Of a stretch of 64,000 nt of DNA, positions 43,470-54,038 are shown in pieces. A program made the position numbers and the translations under genes. Under the pieces are notes generated by a model that was not told the DNA's origin, made no database searches, and saw only the letters and a list, made by a program, of their open reading frames with translations. The stretch's first letter is position 1. The number at the start of each line of letters is the position of its first letter. Origin of the DNA: Roseovarius bejariae (GTDB lineage Bacteria > Pseudomonadota > Alphaproteobacteria > Rhodobacterales > Rhodobacteraceae); NCBI RefSeq assembly GCF_009669325.1, contig NZ_SZWE01000001.1, forward strand, positions 496,402 through 560,401, given 5' to 3'.

Positions 43470-44921
43470 ATGACCAAATTCACTGATCTGAACCTGAACC
43501 CGAAGGTCCTCAAGGCCATCACCGAAGCCGGCTACGAAGAGCCGACCCCGATTCAGGCGGGGGCGATTCCCCCCGCCCTCGAAGGGCGCGACGTTCTGGG
43601 CATCGCCCAGACCGGCACCGGCAAAACCGCCAGCTTCACCCTGCCCATGCTGTCGCTTCTGGCACGTGGCCGGGCGCGGGCACGGATGCCACGTAGCCTT
43701 GTGCTTTGCCCCACGCGGGAACTGGCCGCGCAGGTGGCCGAGAATTTCGATACCTATTCCAAGCACCTGAAACTCACCAAGGCGCTTCTGATCGGCGGGG
43801 TCAGCTTCAAGGAACAGGACAAGCTGATCGACAAGGGTGTCGATGTCCTGATCGCCACCCCGGGTCGCCTTCTGGACCATTTCGAACGCGGCAAGCTTTT
43901 GCTGACCGGCGTACAGATCATGGTGGTGGACGAGGCCGACCGGATGCTCGACATGGGGTTCATCCCCGACATCGAACGCATCTTCTCGCTCACGCCCTTC
44001 ACCCGGCAGACGTTTTTCTTCTCGGCCACCATGGCACCCGAGATCGAACGCATCACCAACACCTTCCTGCAAGCGCCCGAACGCATCGAAGTGGCCCGGC
44101 AGGCCACCGCGTCCGAGACCATCGAACAGGGCGTGGTGATGTTCAAACCGTCCCGCCGCGACCGCGCCGACAGCGAGAAACGCAAGCTCCTGCGCGCGAT
44201 GATCGACGGCGAAGGCGACAAATGCACCAACGCCATCATCTTCTGCAACCGCAAGAGCGATGTCGACATCTGCGCCAAGTCTTTGAAGAAATACGGCTAT
44301 GACGCGGCCCCGATCCATGGTGACCTGGACCAATCGCAGCGCACCAAGACGCTCGACGCCTTCCGCAACGGCGAGTTGCGCTTTCTCGTGGCCTCCGACG
44401 TGGCCGCCCGCGGCCTCGACGTGCCGGCGGTCAGCCATGTGTTCAACTACGATGTTCCCGGCCATGCCGAGGACTACGTACACCGCATTGGCCGCACAGG
44501 CCGCGCCGGTCGTGAAGGCAAGGCGATCACCCTCTGTGGTCCGCGTGACGAAAAAGCCTTCGACGCCGTGGAAAACCTCATCCAGAAGGAAATCCCGCGT
44601 CTCGACAATCCGGTGAAATCCGGCAAGCCCGAAAAAGCCGAGGCCGAGGCAAGCGACGAGACCAAACCAAAATCCAACCGGTCCAAATCATCGCGTTCGA
44701 AATCCGCCAAGGCCGCGGCCCCCCCCAAGGAGGACGCGCCGAAACAGGACCAGCCGCAGAAATCCGAGGCGAAATCGGACAGCTCCGGCAAATCCTCCTC
44801 GCGGTCCCGCGGCACCCGCGGTGGCGGCAACAAGGGCGGCAACGACAACCGCGTTGTCGGAATGGGCGATCACCTGCCGAGCTTCATTGCGCTCAGCTTC
44901 GAAGAACGCCGCGCGGGCTGA
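43470..44921 (+). CDS. DEAD-box ATP-dependent RNA helicase (RhlE-like)
   Basis: A 483-residue cytoplasmic RNA helicase. Motifs: Q-motif region PTPIQAGAIPPAL, motif I AQTGTGKT, Ia PTRELAAQ, II VVDEADRMLDMG, III FFFSATMAPE, V FLVASDVAARGLDVPA and VI HRIGRTGRAGREG. The C-terminal tail (from about residue 380) is Ser/Lys/Arg-rich and ends in GGG-type RNA-binding sequence. It probably unwinds structured RNA in ribosome assembly or mRNA decay; the convergent neighbour is RNase J. Confidence 0.93.
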   Translation: MTKFTDLNLNPKVLKAITEAGYEEPTPIQAGAIPPALEGRDVLGIAQTGTGKTASFTLPMLSLLARGRARARMPRSLVLCPTRELAAQVAENFDTYSKHLKLTKALLIGGVSFKEQDKLIDKGVDVLIATPGRLLDHFERGKLLLTGVQIMVVDEADRMLDMGFIPDIERIFSLTPFTRQTFFFSATMAPEIERITNTFLQAPERIEVARQATASETIEQGVVMFKPSRRDRADSEKRKLLRAMIDGEGDKCTNAIIFCNRKSDVDICAKSLKKYGYDAAPIHGDLDQSQRTKTLDAFRNGELRFLVASDVAARGLDVPAVSHVFNYDVPGHAEDYVHRIGRTGRAGREGKAITLCGPRDEKAFDAVENLIQKEIPRLDNPVKSGKPEKAEAEASDETKPKSNRSKSSRSKSAKAAAPPKEDAPKQDQPQKSEAKSDSSGKSSSRSRGTRGGGNKGGNDNRVVGMGDHLPSFIALSFEERRAG

Positions 44922-44991
44922 TCCGTTTCCAAAAGGCGCGGCTACGCCGCACAGGTTTGATTGGATGAGGGGCTTTGCCCCGCTTGGGCCT

Positions 44992-45014
44992 CAATCGCTC
45001 CCCCGGAGCGATTG
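44992..45014. repeat. Single unit of the 54-bp hairpin repeat
   Basis: CAATCGCTCC, CCC, GGAGCGATTG, followed by CAGGACGGC. The stem is that of unit 2 of the array at 32826-32985 and the loop that of units 1 and 3. Confidence 0.7.
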
Positions 45015-45034
45015 CAGGACGGCCCAACCTCCCC

Positions 45035-45056
45035 AGAGTATTTTTGGAAAGATGAA
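45035..45056 (-). repeat. 22-bp TTCATCTTT...ATACTCC motif, copy 4
   Basis: On the minus strand: TTCATCTTTC, CAAAA, ATACTCT. It follows the RNase J gene at a distance, with the inverted triple-palindrome element in between. Confidence 0.7.
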
Positions 45057-45088
45057 GGGGCGAATTGCCCCTCAAGCTGTGCGATTTT

Positions 45089-45166
45089 CGTACGAGTCGT
45101 ACGATCCCGTTCAAACCGGCCCCGATTTTCGTACGAAAACCGGGGGGCAAGCGTACGACTCGTACG
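45089..45166. repeat. Triple-palindrome CGTACG element, copy 2 (inverted)
   Basis: CGTACGAGTCGTACG (45089-45103), TTTTCGTACGAAAA (45126-45139) and CGTACGACTCGTACG (45152-45166). The outer centres are 63 bp apart and the middle box sits 26.5 bp from the right one, the mirror image of the copy at 974-1051. On the minus strand the spacer CTTGCCCCCCGG matches TTTGACCCCCTG of the first copy. It lies between two convergent genes, with five bases between it and the RNase J stop codon. Confidence 0.8.
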
Positions 45167-45171
45167 AAAGA

Positions 45172-46842
45172 TCAGGCGCTCAGACGGCTGATGATGACCG
45201 TCACCTCGGGCCGCTTGCCGATCTCGTTTTGGGCGCTTTGCCGCGTGACCTTGCGCAGGCCCTCTTCCAGCTTGTCATCGTCCGTCAGGGTCTTGGATCC
45301 GGCCCGGCCCATGAATTGGCTCAGGTCTTCTTCCAGTACGTCCAGAAGCGGTGCGCGGCTTCGGCCTTCTTCGGGTAAGCCCTTGATTTCACACCAGGGT
45401 TCACCGAGCGGATCGTCATCTTCGTCAAGGATCACGTTGACCATGACGTGGCCGTTCAAGGCCATCCTGATGCGGTCACGCACCACGCCATCAAGCGCGC
45501 CGATCTTGACGCTCCCGTCAAGATAGGTGCGGCCTGTTTCGACATACTCGGCCACCTCGGCCCGCTCGCCGGTGAGGTCCACCATGGTGCCATTCGGGGC
45601 CAAGACGCCGCGTAAGCCTTTGGATTTGCTGATTTTTACATGCTCCCGAAGGTGACGGTGCTCGCCGTGCATGGGCACCACGAAATGCGGTTTGACCAGA
45701 TCATGCAGCTTTTCCAGATCGGGCCGGTTGGCATGTCCGGAAACGTGGTAAAGACCGCTGGAGTCGTCCACCACGTCAACGCCCATCTCACTGAATTGAT
45801 TGATGATTCTGATGACGCCGCGTTCATTTCCGGGGATGGTTTTCGAGGAAAAGAGGAACATATCCCCCTCTTTCATGGTGATCCCCTGATACTTGCCTTG
45901 GGCCAATTGGGCACTGGCCGCGCGCCGTTCCCCTTGGCTTCCGGTGACGATCAGCATGACGTTTTCGCGCGGAATTTCCTTTGCATCCTCGGGGCTTACG
46001 GTTTTCGGGAACTCCTTGAGCACCCCGGTTTCCACCGCCGCCTCGATCATTCTGCGCATCGCGCGGCCCAACAGGCAGATCGACCGCCCGGCCCGTTTGC
46101 CCGCCTCGGCCAAGGTTTTGACGCGCGCCACGTTGCTGGCAAAAGTCGTGGCCACGACCATGCCCTTGGCCCCCGCGATCAACCCTTCGATGTCACTGGA
46201 CAGGCTGCTTTCAGAGCGTCCCTCATGTGCATTGAAAACATTGGTAGAATCGCACATCAACGCCTGCACGCCCGGCTCGGCCAAGGACGCCCATAGTTCT
46301 TCGTCAAAGGCTTCGCCGACGACAGGATCATGGTCGACCTTGAAGTCACCCGAATGCACCAGACGGCCCTTGGGCGTGTCGATGACCAGCCCGGAACTCT
46401 CTGGAATCGAATGGGAAATCGGCACGAAACCCACCTTGAAGGGCCCAACTTCGGTCACCTCCGGCCAGGCCGAAACCGTGCGCACCGATTTCTCGGTATA
46501 GCCTTTCTCGGTCATCTTGCGCCGGGCGATATTAGCGGTGAAGGCCCGCGCATAGATCGGCGCGCCAAGATCTTCGTGGAACTGCGCCACCGCCCCCACG
46601 TGATCCTCGTGGGCATGGGTGATGAAAATCGCCTCCAAACGGTCACGCCGTTCCGCAAGCCATTGAACATCCGGGAAAATCAGGTCCACGCCCGGTGTGC
46701 TGTCCATGTCGGGGAAGGTCACGCCAAGATCAACGAGGATCAGACGCTCCTTTCCCGGTTCGCCGTAGCCATAGACATAGGCGTTCATGCCGATCTCACC
46801 GGCGCCCCCGAGGGGCATGTAGATAATGCGTTCGCTGCTCAT
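45172..46842 (-). CDS. rnj: Ribonuclease J
   Basis: A 556-residue beta-CASP metallo-beta-lactamase nuclease. The zinc motif HxHxDH appears as THAHEDHVGAV, with further ligands in LVHSGDFKVDHDP; the KH-like beta-CASP segments IVTGSQGERRAA and VSGHANRPDLEKLH follow; HGEHRHLREH is the last metal motif. RNase J has 5'-exonuclease and endonuclease activity in RNA processing. Its ATG overlaps the coaX stop (ATGA), at the end of the gene series running from nuo. Confidence 0.94.
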   Translation of the reverse strand: MSSERIIYMPLGGAGEIGMNAYVYGYGEPGKERLILVDLGVTFPDMDSTPGVDLIFPDVQWLAERRDRLEAIFITHAHEDHVGAVAQFHEDLGAPIYARAFTANIARRKMTEKGYTEKSVRTVSAWPEVTEVGPFKVGFVPISHSIPESSGLVIDTPKGRLVHSGDFKVDHDPVVGEAFDEELWASLAEPGVQALMCDSTNVFNAHEGRSESSLSSDIEGLIAGAKGMVVATTFASNVARVKTLAEAGKRAGRSICLLGRAMRRMIEAAVETGVLKEFPKTVSPEDAKEIPRENVMLIVTGSQGERRAASAQLAQGKYQGITMKEGDMFLFSSKTIPGNERGVIRIINQFSEMGVDVVDDSSGLYHVSGHANRPDLEKLHDLVKPHFVVPMHGEHRHLREHVKISKSKGLRGVLAPNGTMVDLTGERAEVAEYVETGRTYLDGSVKIGALDGVVRDRIRMALNGHVMVNVILDEDDDPLGEPWCEIKGLPEEGRSRAPLLDVLEEDLSQFMGRAGSKTLTDDDKLEEGLRKVTRQSAQNEIGKRPEVTVIISRLSA

Positions 46843-47618
46843 TGGGCCTCGGCCTTCTTGTTATGGTCATGAATCACGGTCAGGCCGTGCATCGTCAGGT
46901 CATCGTCAATTTCATCGAAAAGCATTTCGCCTTGGGCAAAGAGCGGGGCAAGCCCGCCTGTCCCGATGATCCGCATGGGGCGTTCGTATTCAGCACGGAT
47001 ACGGGCGCAGATGCCATTCACAAGGCCGACATAGCCCCAGAACACGCCCGACTGCATACAGTCCACCGTGTTGGTCCCGATGACTTTTGGTGGCTTGGTG
47101 ACATCCACGTGCGGCAGGGCGGCGGCGGCCATGTGAAGGGCCTCAAGGCTGAGGTTCACCCCCGGCGCGATCCCCCCCCCAACATAGGCCCCATCATGCG
47201 CCACCACGTCAAAGGTGGTTGCGGTACCGAAATCCACCACGATCAGGTCACCGCCATGCCGGTCAAAGGCCCCGGCGGTGTTGACCAGGCGGTCAGGGCC
47301 AACCTGTGTCCCCGGATCGACGCGCGGCGCATGCGGCAAAAGGCACTCGGGTTTGCCCACCACCATGGGCCGACAGCCAAAGAACCGGTCGGCAAAGACC
47401 CGAAGGTTGAAAACCACGCGCGGCACCGTGGAAGAGATGATGACATCGGTGATGTCGGGCTTGATGCCATAATGATTAATCAGCGTGGAAAACCACGTGA
47501 AATAGGCATCCGCCGTGCGCGCGTGATGGGTCGAGGTGCGCAGGGTGCAAAGGAACTCCTTGCCATCCCAGATGGAAAACACCGTGTTCGTGTTGCCGCA
47601 ATCAATCGCCAGAAGCAT
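46839..47618 (-). CDS. coaX: Type III pantothenate kinase
   Basis: A 259-residue CoaX of the ASKHA fold: phosphate-binding LLAIDCGNTNTVFSIWDG at the N terminus, the catalytic-aspartate region VDPGTQVGPDRLVN and IVVDFGTATTFDVV. It phosphorylates pantothenate in the first step of CoA synthesis. It lies between birA and rnj, an arrangement common in alphaproteobacteria. Confidence 0.95.
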   Translation of the reverse strand: MLLAIDCGNTNTVFSIWDGKEFLCTLRTSTHHARTADAYFTWFSTLINHYGIKPDITDVIISSTVPRVVFNLRVFADRFFGCRPMVVGKPECLLPHAPRVDPGTQVGPDRLVNTAGAFDRHGGDLIVVDFGTATTFDVVAHDGAYVGGGIAPGVNLSLEALHMAAAALPHVDVTKPPKVIGTNTVDCMQSGVFWGYVGLVNGICARIRAEYERPMRIIGTGGLAPLFAQGEMLFDEIDDDLTMHGLTVIHDHNKKAEAQ

Positions 47619-47630
47619 GCGCCGCCCCTT

Positions 47631-48380
47631 TTAGAAAAACACCTCGGCCGCCGGGATGGCGTGCCGTGTATCGCGCGTTGTTAGAACAAGATTGCCCGCT
47701 TCGTCCACCGTCTCGAAGGTGCCGGTGATCTCGCTGCGGGATGTGCGGGCGGTGATGACCTCGCCCAAGCGTGCGGCACGATCCAGCCACGCGGTGCGGA
47801 TCGGACCAAAGCCATAAGTCGTGAACTGTGTTTCGTGCCGGGCATAGGCCTGTGCAAGGAGGGTCAGGAAAGGTTCGGGTCCCACGTCAGCACCAGTCTC
47901 GGACAAAAGCGAGACCGGACGCATTGCGCCCGGCTCAACCTCACCGACATCGGGCGCGTTTCGAAGGTTCACTCCGATCCCGATCGCCAGATGCGACAGG
48001 CGCGGGCCATGGCCCGCACTTTCCAGAAGGATACCCGCCAGTTTCCCACCATTCAAAAGCACATCGTTGGGCCACTTGAGACTGACCCCCGCGGCACGTC
48101 CCGTGGCCGCCACGATCGCATCGTAAAGCGCCAGCGACGCCACGAAGGAACGCAGGGCCGCCTGCTCGGGCGGTTCTGTAGGGTGCAGGACAAGCGTTGC
48201 GGCAAAATTGCCCGCCGGGTTGGCCCAGCCCCTGCCCCGGCGCCCACGGGCAGCGGTTTGTTTCTGGGCCTTGATCCATGTCGGGCCAATCAGCCCCCCC
48301 GCAACACGCGCGGCTTCGGCGTTGGTGCTGTCGACTTCGGCCAGAACTTTGCGATCATATCCTTGGGGCCAATCAGTCAT
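47631..48380 (-). CDS. birA: Biotin-[acetyl-CoA carboxylase] ligase
   Basis: A 249-residue biotin protein ligase without the DNA-binding domain of E. coli BirA. Motifs: TNAEAARV, QTAARGRRGRGWANPAGNF (biotinyl-AMP site) and VSLKWPNDVLLNGGKLAGIL. It attaches biotin to carboxylase carrier domains. The start is the ATG giving a standard ligase N terminus (TDWPQGYDRKVLAEVDSTN); the longest frame adds 19 residues. It is 83 bases after nuoN. Confidence 0.93.
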   Translation of the reverse strand: MTDWPQGYDRKVLAEVDSTNAEAARVAGGLIGPTWIKAQKQTAARGRRGRGWANPAGNFAATLVLHPTEPPEQAALRSFVASLALYDAIVAATGRAAGVSLKWPNDVLLNGGKLAGILLESAGHGPRLSHLAIGIGVNLRNAPDVGEVEPGAMRPVSLLSETGADVGPEPFLTLLAQAYARHETQFTTYGFGPIRTAWLDRAARLGEVITARTSRSEITGTFETVDEAGNLVLTTRDTRHAIPAAEVFF

Positions 48381-48463
48381 GCGTTTGCCTTTCTGACCAT
48401 CCGTCACAAACAAAGCGACGCGCCAGCGGCGCGTCACTCGGATTTAGCTGGTAAGTGGAAGGA

Positions 48464-49897
48464 TCAGTTAACAAGCGTTACCGCCGCGGCCTGCGCCACG
48501 CTGTCCACGCCGAACATATTGATGATCCCCAGAAGCATCAGCGCCGCCGACGCCATGAGGAACCCCCACTGCATCGGTGAACGGCCGGTTTCCAGCGGCT
48601 CGCGCTCTTCGCCGAAATACATGTAATAGACGATGCGCAAGTAATAGAAGGCCCCGATCACCGAAGCGACCACACCGGCAACAGCCAGCCACGCCAACCC
48701 GCCTTCATAGGCCGCACGCAACACGTAAAGCTTGCCGAAGAACCCCAGAAGCGGTGGCACGCCAGCAAGGCTGAACAGAAGCAGAAGCATGGCAAGCGCC
48801 CGGCCCGGATGGGCGCGCGAATACATATTGAGGCTTGCGATGTCCGTGACCGGCTTGCCGTCGCGCTCCATGCTCAGGATGAAGGCGAAGGTACCGATGT
48901 TCATGGTCACGTAAATCGCCATGTAAACCAGCATCGATTCGACCCCAAGCGCGGTGCCCGCGGCAAGGCCCATCAGGGCATAGCCCATATGCGCGATCGA
49001 GGAATAGGCCATCAGGCGCTTGATGTCCGTCTGCCCGATGGCGGCAACCGCGCCAAGGAACATCGACAGAAGCGACAGCACCGCAAGCACCTGTTGCCAG
49101 TCACCCACGACGCCGCCAAAGGCGTCATGCACCACGCGGGCGAAAAGGCCCATGGCCGCCACCTTGGGGGCCGTGGCGAAAAAGGCCGTAATCGGCGTGG
49201 GCGCGCCTTCGTAAACGTCCGGTGTCCACATGTGGAACGGCACGGCAGAGACCTTGAAGGCCAGACCGGAAATGACGAAGACCAAGCCCAACAGAAGGCC
49301 GATGGGGGCTTGCCCCTCGGCTGCCTCGATGATGCCCGAGAACAGTGTCGTACCGGCATACCCGTAGGTGAGCGAGGCCCCGTACAGCAGCAAGCCGGAA
49401 CTCAGGGCACCAAGTACGAAGTACTTGAGGCCCGCCTCGGTCGATTTGGCGCTATCGCGGCGCAGCGAGGCCACGACGTAAAGCGCCAGCGATTGCAGCT
49501 CCAGCCCCATGTAAAGCGCCATGAGGTCACCCGCACTGACCATCACCATCATTCCGACCGCCGAAAGTGCGATCAGCAGAGGGTATTCAAAGCGCAAAAT
49601 CTTGCGCCGAGCCATGTATTCCTGCCCCAGCACCAGAACGGCGGCGGCGGACAGCAGGATCGTCACCTTGGCGAAGCGGGCAAAGCCATCGTCGTTGAAC
49701 ATCCCGCCAAAGGCGGTCTGCGTGCCCTCGCCCGTGGCCCCGATCCACAGCGCCATCACCGTCATCAGCGCCGCGGTCAGCCACACCAGCAGCCCCGCCA
49801 TACGGTCCTTGCCGGTGTAGGCCACCAGCAGAAGCGCCGCGAGGGCATAGACCGAGATCACGATCTCGGGGAGGATAACATTCAGATCAGCCTGCAT
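48464..49897 (-). CDS. nuoN: NADH-quinone oxidoreductase subunit N
   Basis: A 477-residue antiporter-like membrane subunit of complex I with about 14 helices. Key residues are in [20 protein letters not shown] and [20 protein letters not shown], typical of the proton channel of NuoN/ND2. Last nuo gene of the operon. Confidence 0.96.
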   Translation of the reverse strand: MQADLNVILPEIVISVYALAALLLVAYTGKDRMAGLLVWLTAALMTVMALWIGATGEGTQTAFGGMFNDDGFARFAKVTILLSAAAVLVLGQEYMARRKILRFEYPLLIALSAVGMMVMVSAGDLMALYMGLELQSLALYVVASLRRDSAKSTEAGLKYFVLGALSSGLLLYGASLTYGYAGTTLFSGIIEAAEGQAPIGLLLGLVFVISGLAFKVSAVPFHMWTPDVYEGAPTPITAFFATAPKVAAMGLFARVVHDAFGGVVGDWQQVLAVLSLLSMFLGAVAAIGQTDIKRLMAYSSIAHMGYALMGLAAGTALGVESMLVYMAIYVTMNIGTFAFILSMERDGKPVTDIASLNMYSRAHPGRALAMLLLLFSLAGVPPLLGFFGKLYVLRAAYEGGLAWLAVAGVVASVIGAFYYLRIVYYMYFGEEREPLETGRSPMQWGFLMASAALMLLGIINMFGVDSVAQAAAVTLVN

Positions 49898-49912
49898 TGG
49901 TCAGGGCCTCCG

Positions 49913-51460
49913 TTAATGGGTCGCATCGGCGACCTGGGTGGCGGCATGCGCCTCGGCCAGGGCCGTGTCATAGTTGGAAATCAGGACTTCGACCGAGGGA
50001 CCGATGATGTCGGTCACAAGGCTGGGGTAGACACCCAGAAGAAGGGTCATCGCCACCAACGGGGCAAAGATCGCCCGCTCGCGCGTGGTCATGTCGGAGA
50101 TCGACTTGAGGCTTTCCTTGATCAGGTCGCCCAGGACGACACGACGATAGAGCCACAGCGCATAGGACGCCGAAAGGATCACGCCGGTTGTCGCCACAAG
50201 CGCCACCCAGGTGTTCACCTGGAATATCCCGATAAGGGTCAGAAATTCGCCGATGAAGCCCGAGGTGCCCGGCAGGCCGACATTGGCCATGGTGAACAGC
50301 ATGAAGATCAGTGCATAGGCCGGCATCCGGTTCACAAGCCCGCCATAGGCGTCAATCTCGCGCGTGTGCATCCGGTCGTAGATCACGCCGACGCACAGGA
50401 AGAGCGCACCCGAGATGAAGCCGTGGCTGAGCATCTGGAAGATGGCCCCGTCGATCCCCTGCTGGTTGGCCGCGAAAATCCCCATGGTGACGTATCCCAT
50501 GTGCGCGACCGAAGAATAGGCAATCAGCTTTTTCATGTCCTCCTGAGCAAGCGCCACCAGCGAGGTGTAGACGATGGCAATCGCCGACATCCACAGCACC
50601 AGCGGCGTCAGCACCTCGGCCCCCACAGGGAACATCGGCAGGCTGAACCGCAGGAAACCATAGCCGCCCATCTTCAACAGGATCGCCGCCAGAACGACCG
50701 AGCCCGCCGTGGGCGCCTGCACGTGCGCATCGGGCAACCATGTGTGAACCGGCCACATCGGCATCTTCACCGCGAAGCTTGCGAAGAAGGCCAGGAACAT
50801 CAGGGTCTGCATTCCGCCTACGATCTGGAACCCAAACACCGACATCGTTTCCGACCCGAACTGGTGGTTCAGCATGCCGACGATATCAGTCGACCCAAAG
50901 TCAGAATACATCGCGACCATGGCCACCAGCATCAGAACCGAACCAAGGAAGGTATAAAGGAAGAACTTGAAGGACGCATAGATACGTTCCTTGCCGCCCC
51001 AGATGCCGATGATCAGGAACATCGGGATCAGGCCAGCCTCGAAGAACAGGTAGAACAGCACGAGGTCAAGCGCCATGAAAACACCCAGCATGAGCGTTTC
51101 AAGGATCAGGAAGGCAATCATGTATTCCTTGACCCGCACGGTCACGTTCCACGAGGCGGCAATCGTGATCGGCATCATGAAAGTGGTCAGCATGACAAAA
51201 AGCACGCTGATCCCGTCCACACCCATCTTGTATTTCAGGCCCAACAACCACTCATGCTCTTCCACGAACTGGAATCCGGTGTTCTGCGGGTCGAAATCGA
51301 ACAGGATGAAAAGCGACACAAGGAAAGTCACCGAGGTCGCGATCAGGGCCACCCATTTGGCGTTGCGTTGTGCCGCGGCATCCTCACCGCGCAGGAAGAT
51401 CGCAAGGATCGCCGCCGCGAAGGTGGGGATGAATGTGACGATGGAAAGAAGGTTATCCAT
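49913..51460 (-). CDS. nuoM: NADH-quinone oxidoreductase subunit M
   Basis: A 515-residue membrane subunit (ND4 type) with about 14 helices. [20 protein letters not shown] and [19 protein letters not shown] mark the proton-translocating core, including the conserved Lys and the broken helix. It shares one base with the nuoL stop codon. Complete and of normal length. Confidence 0.96.
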   Translation of the reverse strand: MDNLLSIVTFIPTFAAAILAIFLRGEDAAAQRNAKWVALIATSVTFLVSLFILFDFDPQNTGFQFVEEHEWLLGLKYKMGVDGISVLFVMLTTFMMPITIAASWNVTVRVKEYMIAFLILETLMLGVFMALDLVLFYLFFEAGLIPMFLIIGIWGGKERIYASFKFFLYTFLGSVLMLVAMVAMYSDFGSTDIVGMLNHQFGSETMSVFGFQIVGGMQTLMFLAFFASFAVKMPMWPVHTWLPDAHVQAPTAGSVVLAAILLKMGGYGFLRFSLPMFPVGAEVLTPLVLWMSAIAIVYTSLVALAQEDMKKLIAYSSVAHMGYVTMGIFAANQQGIDGAIFQMLSHGFISGALFLCVGVIYDRMHTREIDAYGGLVNRMPAYALIFMLFTMANVGLPGTSGFIGEFLTLIGIFQVNTWVALVATTGVILSASYALWLYRRVVLGDLIKESLKSISDMTTRERAIFAPLVAMTLLLGVYPSLVTDIIGPSVEVLISNYDTALAEAHAATQVADATH

Positions 51461-53595
51461 TATTCAGCCCCTCCGGTGAAGGTCATCCAGGTGACAAGCA
51501 CCGCGATACCGATGACCATGGCAAATGCATAGGTAAAGATGTAGCCGGATTGCGCCCGGCCCGCGAGGCGGGTGAAGAAGGGGATGATCCCCATGGCCAC
51601 CCCGTTGATCGACCCGTCGATCACGTTGCCGTCACCGCGCTTCCACAGGAAGGCCCCCAGCCTCTTGGCGGGTTTGACGAATATCGCGTCATAGATCTCG
51701 TCAAAGTACCACTTGTTGAGCAGGAACAGGTACAGCGGGCGCTGGTTCTCGGCCAGGCGCTTGGGCAGGCTCGGGTTCACGATGTAGAACCAGTAGGCCA
51801 CGATCAGCCCCAGAACCATGGCGATGAAGGGCGAGATTTTCACCCATTTCGGCACGCTGTGCGCTTCGGTCAGAACATGGTTGTCCGGTCCGATGTGGAT
51901 GGCGCCCTCGCCCGGATGGCCGGTGAAGACATAATGATGCTCACCCGCAGCACCTTGTTCGTCGGCCGTGGCGCCCTCATCCCCGTGACCAGCATCAGCA
52001 TTGGCTTCGCCGTGACCATCGCCCTCGGCGGCAGCCGCGCCATGCTCCGCCGCTTCGGCGTAGGGCACGTTGAAGAACTTGGCCACCTGGTCGCTGTGCC
52101 CGAAGAAGCTGTTGTACCAGATCATCCCGGAAAAGACCGCGCCAAGCGCCAGAACGCCAAGCGGGATCAACATCACGTTGGGGCTTTCATGGGCGTGCTC
52201 GTGGGTGTGCTTGTCGCCGCGCGGCTCGCCCCAGAATGTCAGGAACATCAACCGCCAGCTATAGAACGAGGTGAACAGCGCCGCGATTACCAGCATCCAG
52301 AAGGCATAGCCCCCCGCCGTGCCTGCATAGGCGCTTTCGATCACCGCATCCTTGGACAGGAACCCGGCAAAGCCGAAATGCGTCAGCGGGATACCAACGC
52401 CGGTGATGGCCAGTGTCCCGATCAACATCGCCCAGAAGGTCATGGGCAGTTTCTTACGCAGACCGCCATAGTTCCGCATGTCCTGCTCGTGGTGCATCCC
52501 GTGGATGACCGAACCGGCCCCGAGGAACAGCATCGCCTTGAAAAAGGCATGAGTCAGCAGGTGGAACATCGCCACGCTGTAGACGCCCACGCCGGCAGCC
52601 ACGAACATATAGCCAAGCTGCGAACAGGTGGAATAGGCGATCACGCGTTTGATATCGTTCTGAACCAGGCCCACGGTGGCCGCGAAAAAGGCGGTCGTCG
52701 CCCCGATGAAGGTGACAAACGCCATCGCCTCGGGCGCATATTCCATCAACGGCGACATGCGGCAGACAAGGAAAACCCCCGCCGTCACCATGGTTGCGGC
52801 GTGGATCAGGGCCGACACAGGGGTCGGGCCTTCCATGGCGTCAGGCAGCCAGGTGTGCAGAAACAGTTGCGCCGATTTGCCCATGGCGCCTACGAACAGC
52901 AGGAAGGCGATCAGGTTGGCCGCGTTCCATTCGGTCCACAGGAAGCTGAGTTGCGTCTCCGCCAGTTCGGGCGCGGCGGCAAAGACCTCGTCGAAGCGGA
53001 TCGAGTCGGTCAGGAAGAACAACGCCATGATACCAAGCGCGAACCCGAAGTCCCCCACCCGGTTGACCACGAAGGCCTTGATCGAGGCCGCGTTCGCCGA
53101 AGGTTTACGGAAATAGAAACCGATCAGCAGGTACGAGGCAAGGCCCACCCCTTCCCAGCCAAAGAACATCTGGGCAAGGTTATCCGCCGTCACCAGCATC
53201 AGCATCGCGAAGGTGAAGAGGCTCAGGTAAGCAAAGAACCGCGGGCGGTAGCTTTCCTTCGCGTCGTCGAAATTCTCGTCATGCGCCATGTAGCCCATGG
53301 AATACAGGTGCACGAGGGCCGATACCGTGGTCACCACGATCAACATGGTGGTGGTCAGGCGATCCACCCGGATCGACCAGGCGGTATCAAGCGTGCCCGA
53401 TTGAATCCACGTCAGGATGTGAACCGGGTCCTCCTGATGGGCCCCTTGCAGGAAGACGGTCCAACTCAGCACCGCCGACAGGAACAGCAGGCCGGTGGTC
53501 AGCCACTGCGCGCCCTTGTCGCCAATGACGCGCCAGCCGAAGCCCGCGATAATCGCACCGATGAGAGGCGCAAAAAGGATAACCTTGTAAATCAT
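51460..53595 (-). CDS. nuoL: NADH-quinone oxidoreductase subunit L
   Basis: A 711-residue ND5-type subunit; the largest proton-pumping subunit, with a long lateral helix at the C terminus. Motifs: [20 protein letters not shown] and [20 protein letters not shown]. Residues about 505-580 hold an acidic, Gly-, Ala- and His-rich insert (from [17 protein letters not shown] to [15 protein letters not shown]) in a loop; it is not part of the conserved fold. Confidence 0.96.
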   Translation of the reverse strand: MIYKVILFAPLIGAIIAGFGWRVIGDKGAQWLTTGLLFLSAVLSWTVFLQGAHQEDPVHILTWIQSGTLDTAWSIRVDRLTTTMLIVVTTVSALVHLYSMGYMAHDENFDDAKESYRPRFFAYLSLFTFAMLMLVTADNLAQMFFGWEGVGLASYLLIGFYFRKPSANAASIKAFVVNRVGDFGFALGIMALFFLTDSIRFDEVFAAAPELAETQLSFLWTEWNAANLIAFLLFVGAMGKSAQLFLHTWLPDAMEGPTPVSALIHAATMVTAGVFLVCRMSPLMEYAPEAMAFVTFIGATTAFFAATVGLVQNDIKRVIAYSTCSQLGYMFVAAGVGVYSVAMFHLLTHAFFKAMLFLGAGSVIHGMHHEQDMRNYGGLRKKLPMTFWAMLIGTLAITGVGIPLTHFGFAGFLSKDAVIESAYAGTAGGYAFWMLVIAALFTSFYSWRLMFLTFWGEPRGDKHTHEHAHESPNVMLIPLGVLALGAVFSGMIWYNSFFGHSDQVAKFFNVPYAEAAEHGAAAAEGDGHGEANADAGHGDEGATADEQGAAGEHHYVFTGHPGEGAIHIGPDNHVLTEAHSVPKWVKISPFIAMVLGLIVAYWFYIVNPSLPKRLAENQRPLYLFLLNKWYFDEIYDAIFVKPAKRLGAFLWKRGDGNVIDGSINGVAMGIIPFFTRLAGRAQSGYIFTYAFAMVIGIAVLVTWMTFTGGAE

Positions 53596-53599
53596 CGGC

Positions 53600-53905
53600 T
53601 CAGCCTTTCATCACGTTGACGTCTTCCACGGCGATGGTGCCGCGGTTGCGGAAGAAGCAGACGAGGATGGCAAGGCCGATGGCCGCCTCCGCCGCCGCGA
53701 CCGTCAGGACAAACAGGGTAAAGACCTGCCCAACCATATCGCCAAGGAACGACGAGAAGGCCACCAGATTGATGTTCACCGCAAGCAGCATCAATTCGAT
53801 GCTCATCAGCAGGATGATCACGTTCTTCCGGTTGAGGAAGAGCCCGAAAATCCCGATGACGAAGAGCGCCGCCGCGACCGTCAAATAATGTTCAAGTCCA
53901 ATCAT
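53600..53905 (-). CDS. nuoK: NADH-quinone oxidoreductase subunit K
   Basis: A 101-residue ND4L-type subunit with three helices. [20 protein letters not shown], then [10 protein letters not shown] and [11 protein letters not shown] carry the two conserved membrane glutamates. Start ATG. It is separated from nuoJ by 133 bases containing hairpin repeats. Confidence 0.96.
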   Translation of the reverse strand: MIGLEHYLTVAAALFVIGIFGLFLNRKNVIILLMSIELMLLAVNINLVAFSSFLGDMVGQVFTLFVLTVAAAEAAIGLAILVCFFRNRGTIAVEDVNVMKG

Positions 53906-53949
53906 GCGTGTCCCTCCGGGCCGTGCCCGTTCGTCTTTCTGTTCATCGC

Positions 53950-54026
53950 GTCCCGGGCGTGACCCGGGACCTCTTGGTCTTTTGCCCCGGCCCGCATGGC
54001 CGGGAGGCCCCGGATCAGGTCCGGGG
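53950..54026. repeat. REP-like hairpin cluster between nuoJ and nuoK
   Basis: Three stems occupy the gap: GTCCCGGG/CCCGGGAC (53950-53970), CCCGGCC/GGCCGGG around CGCAT, and CCCCGGA/TCCGGGG (54008-54026). No U-tract is seen, so read-through should continue. An identical 16-mer of the first stem is at 32773-32788. Confidence 0.65.
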
Positions 54027-54038
54027 AGGGTCAGACGC

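Noticed and set aside
48809..53619. Two long plus-strand frames opposite nuoN, nuoM and nuoL
   Set aside because: His/Asp/Arg-rich antisense translations of membrane protein genes; no independent evidence of coding.
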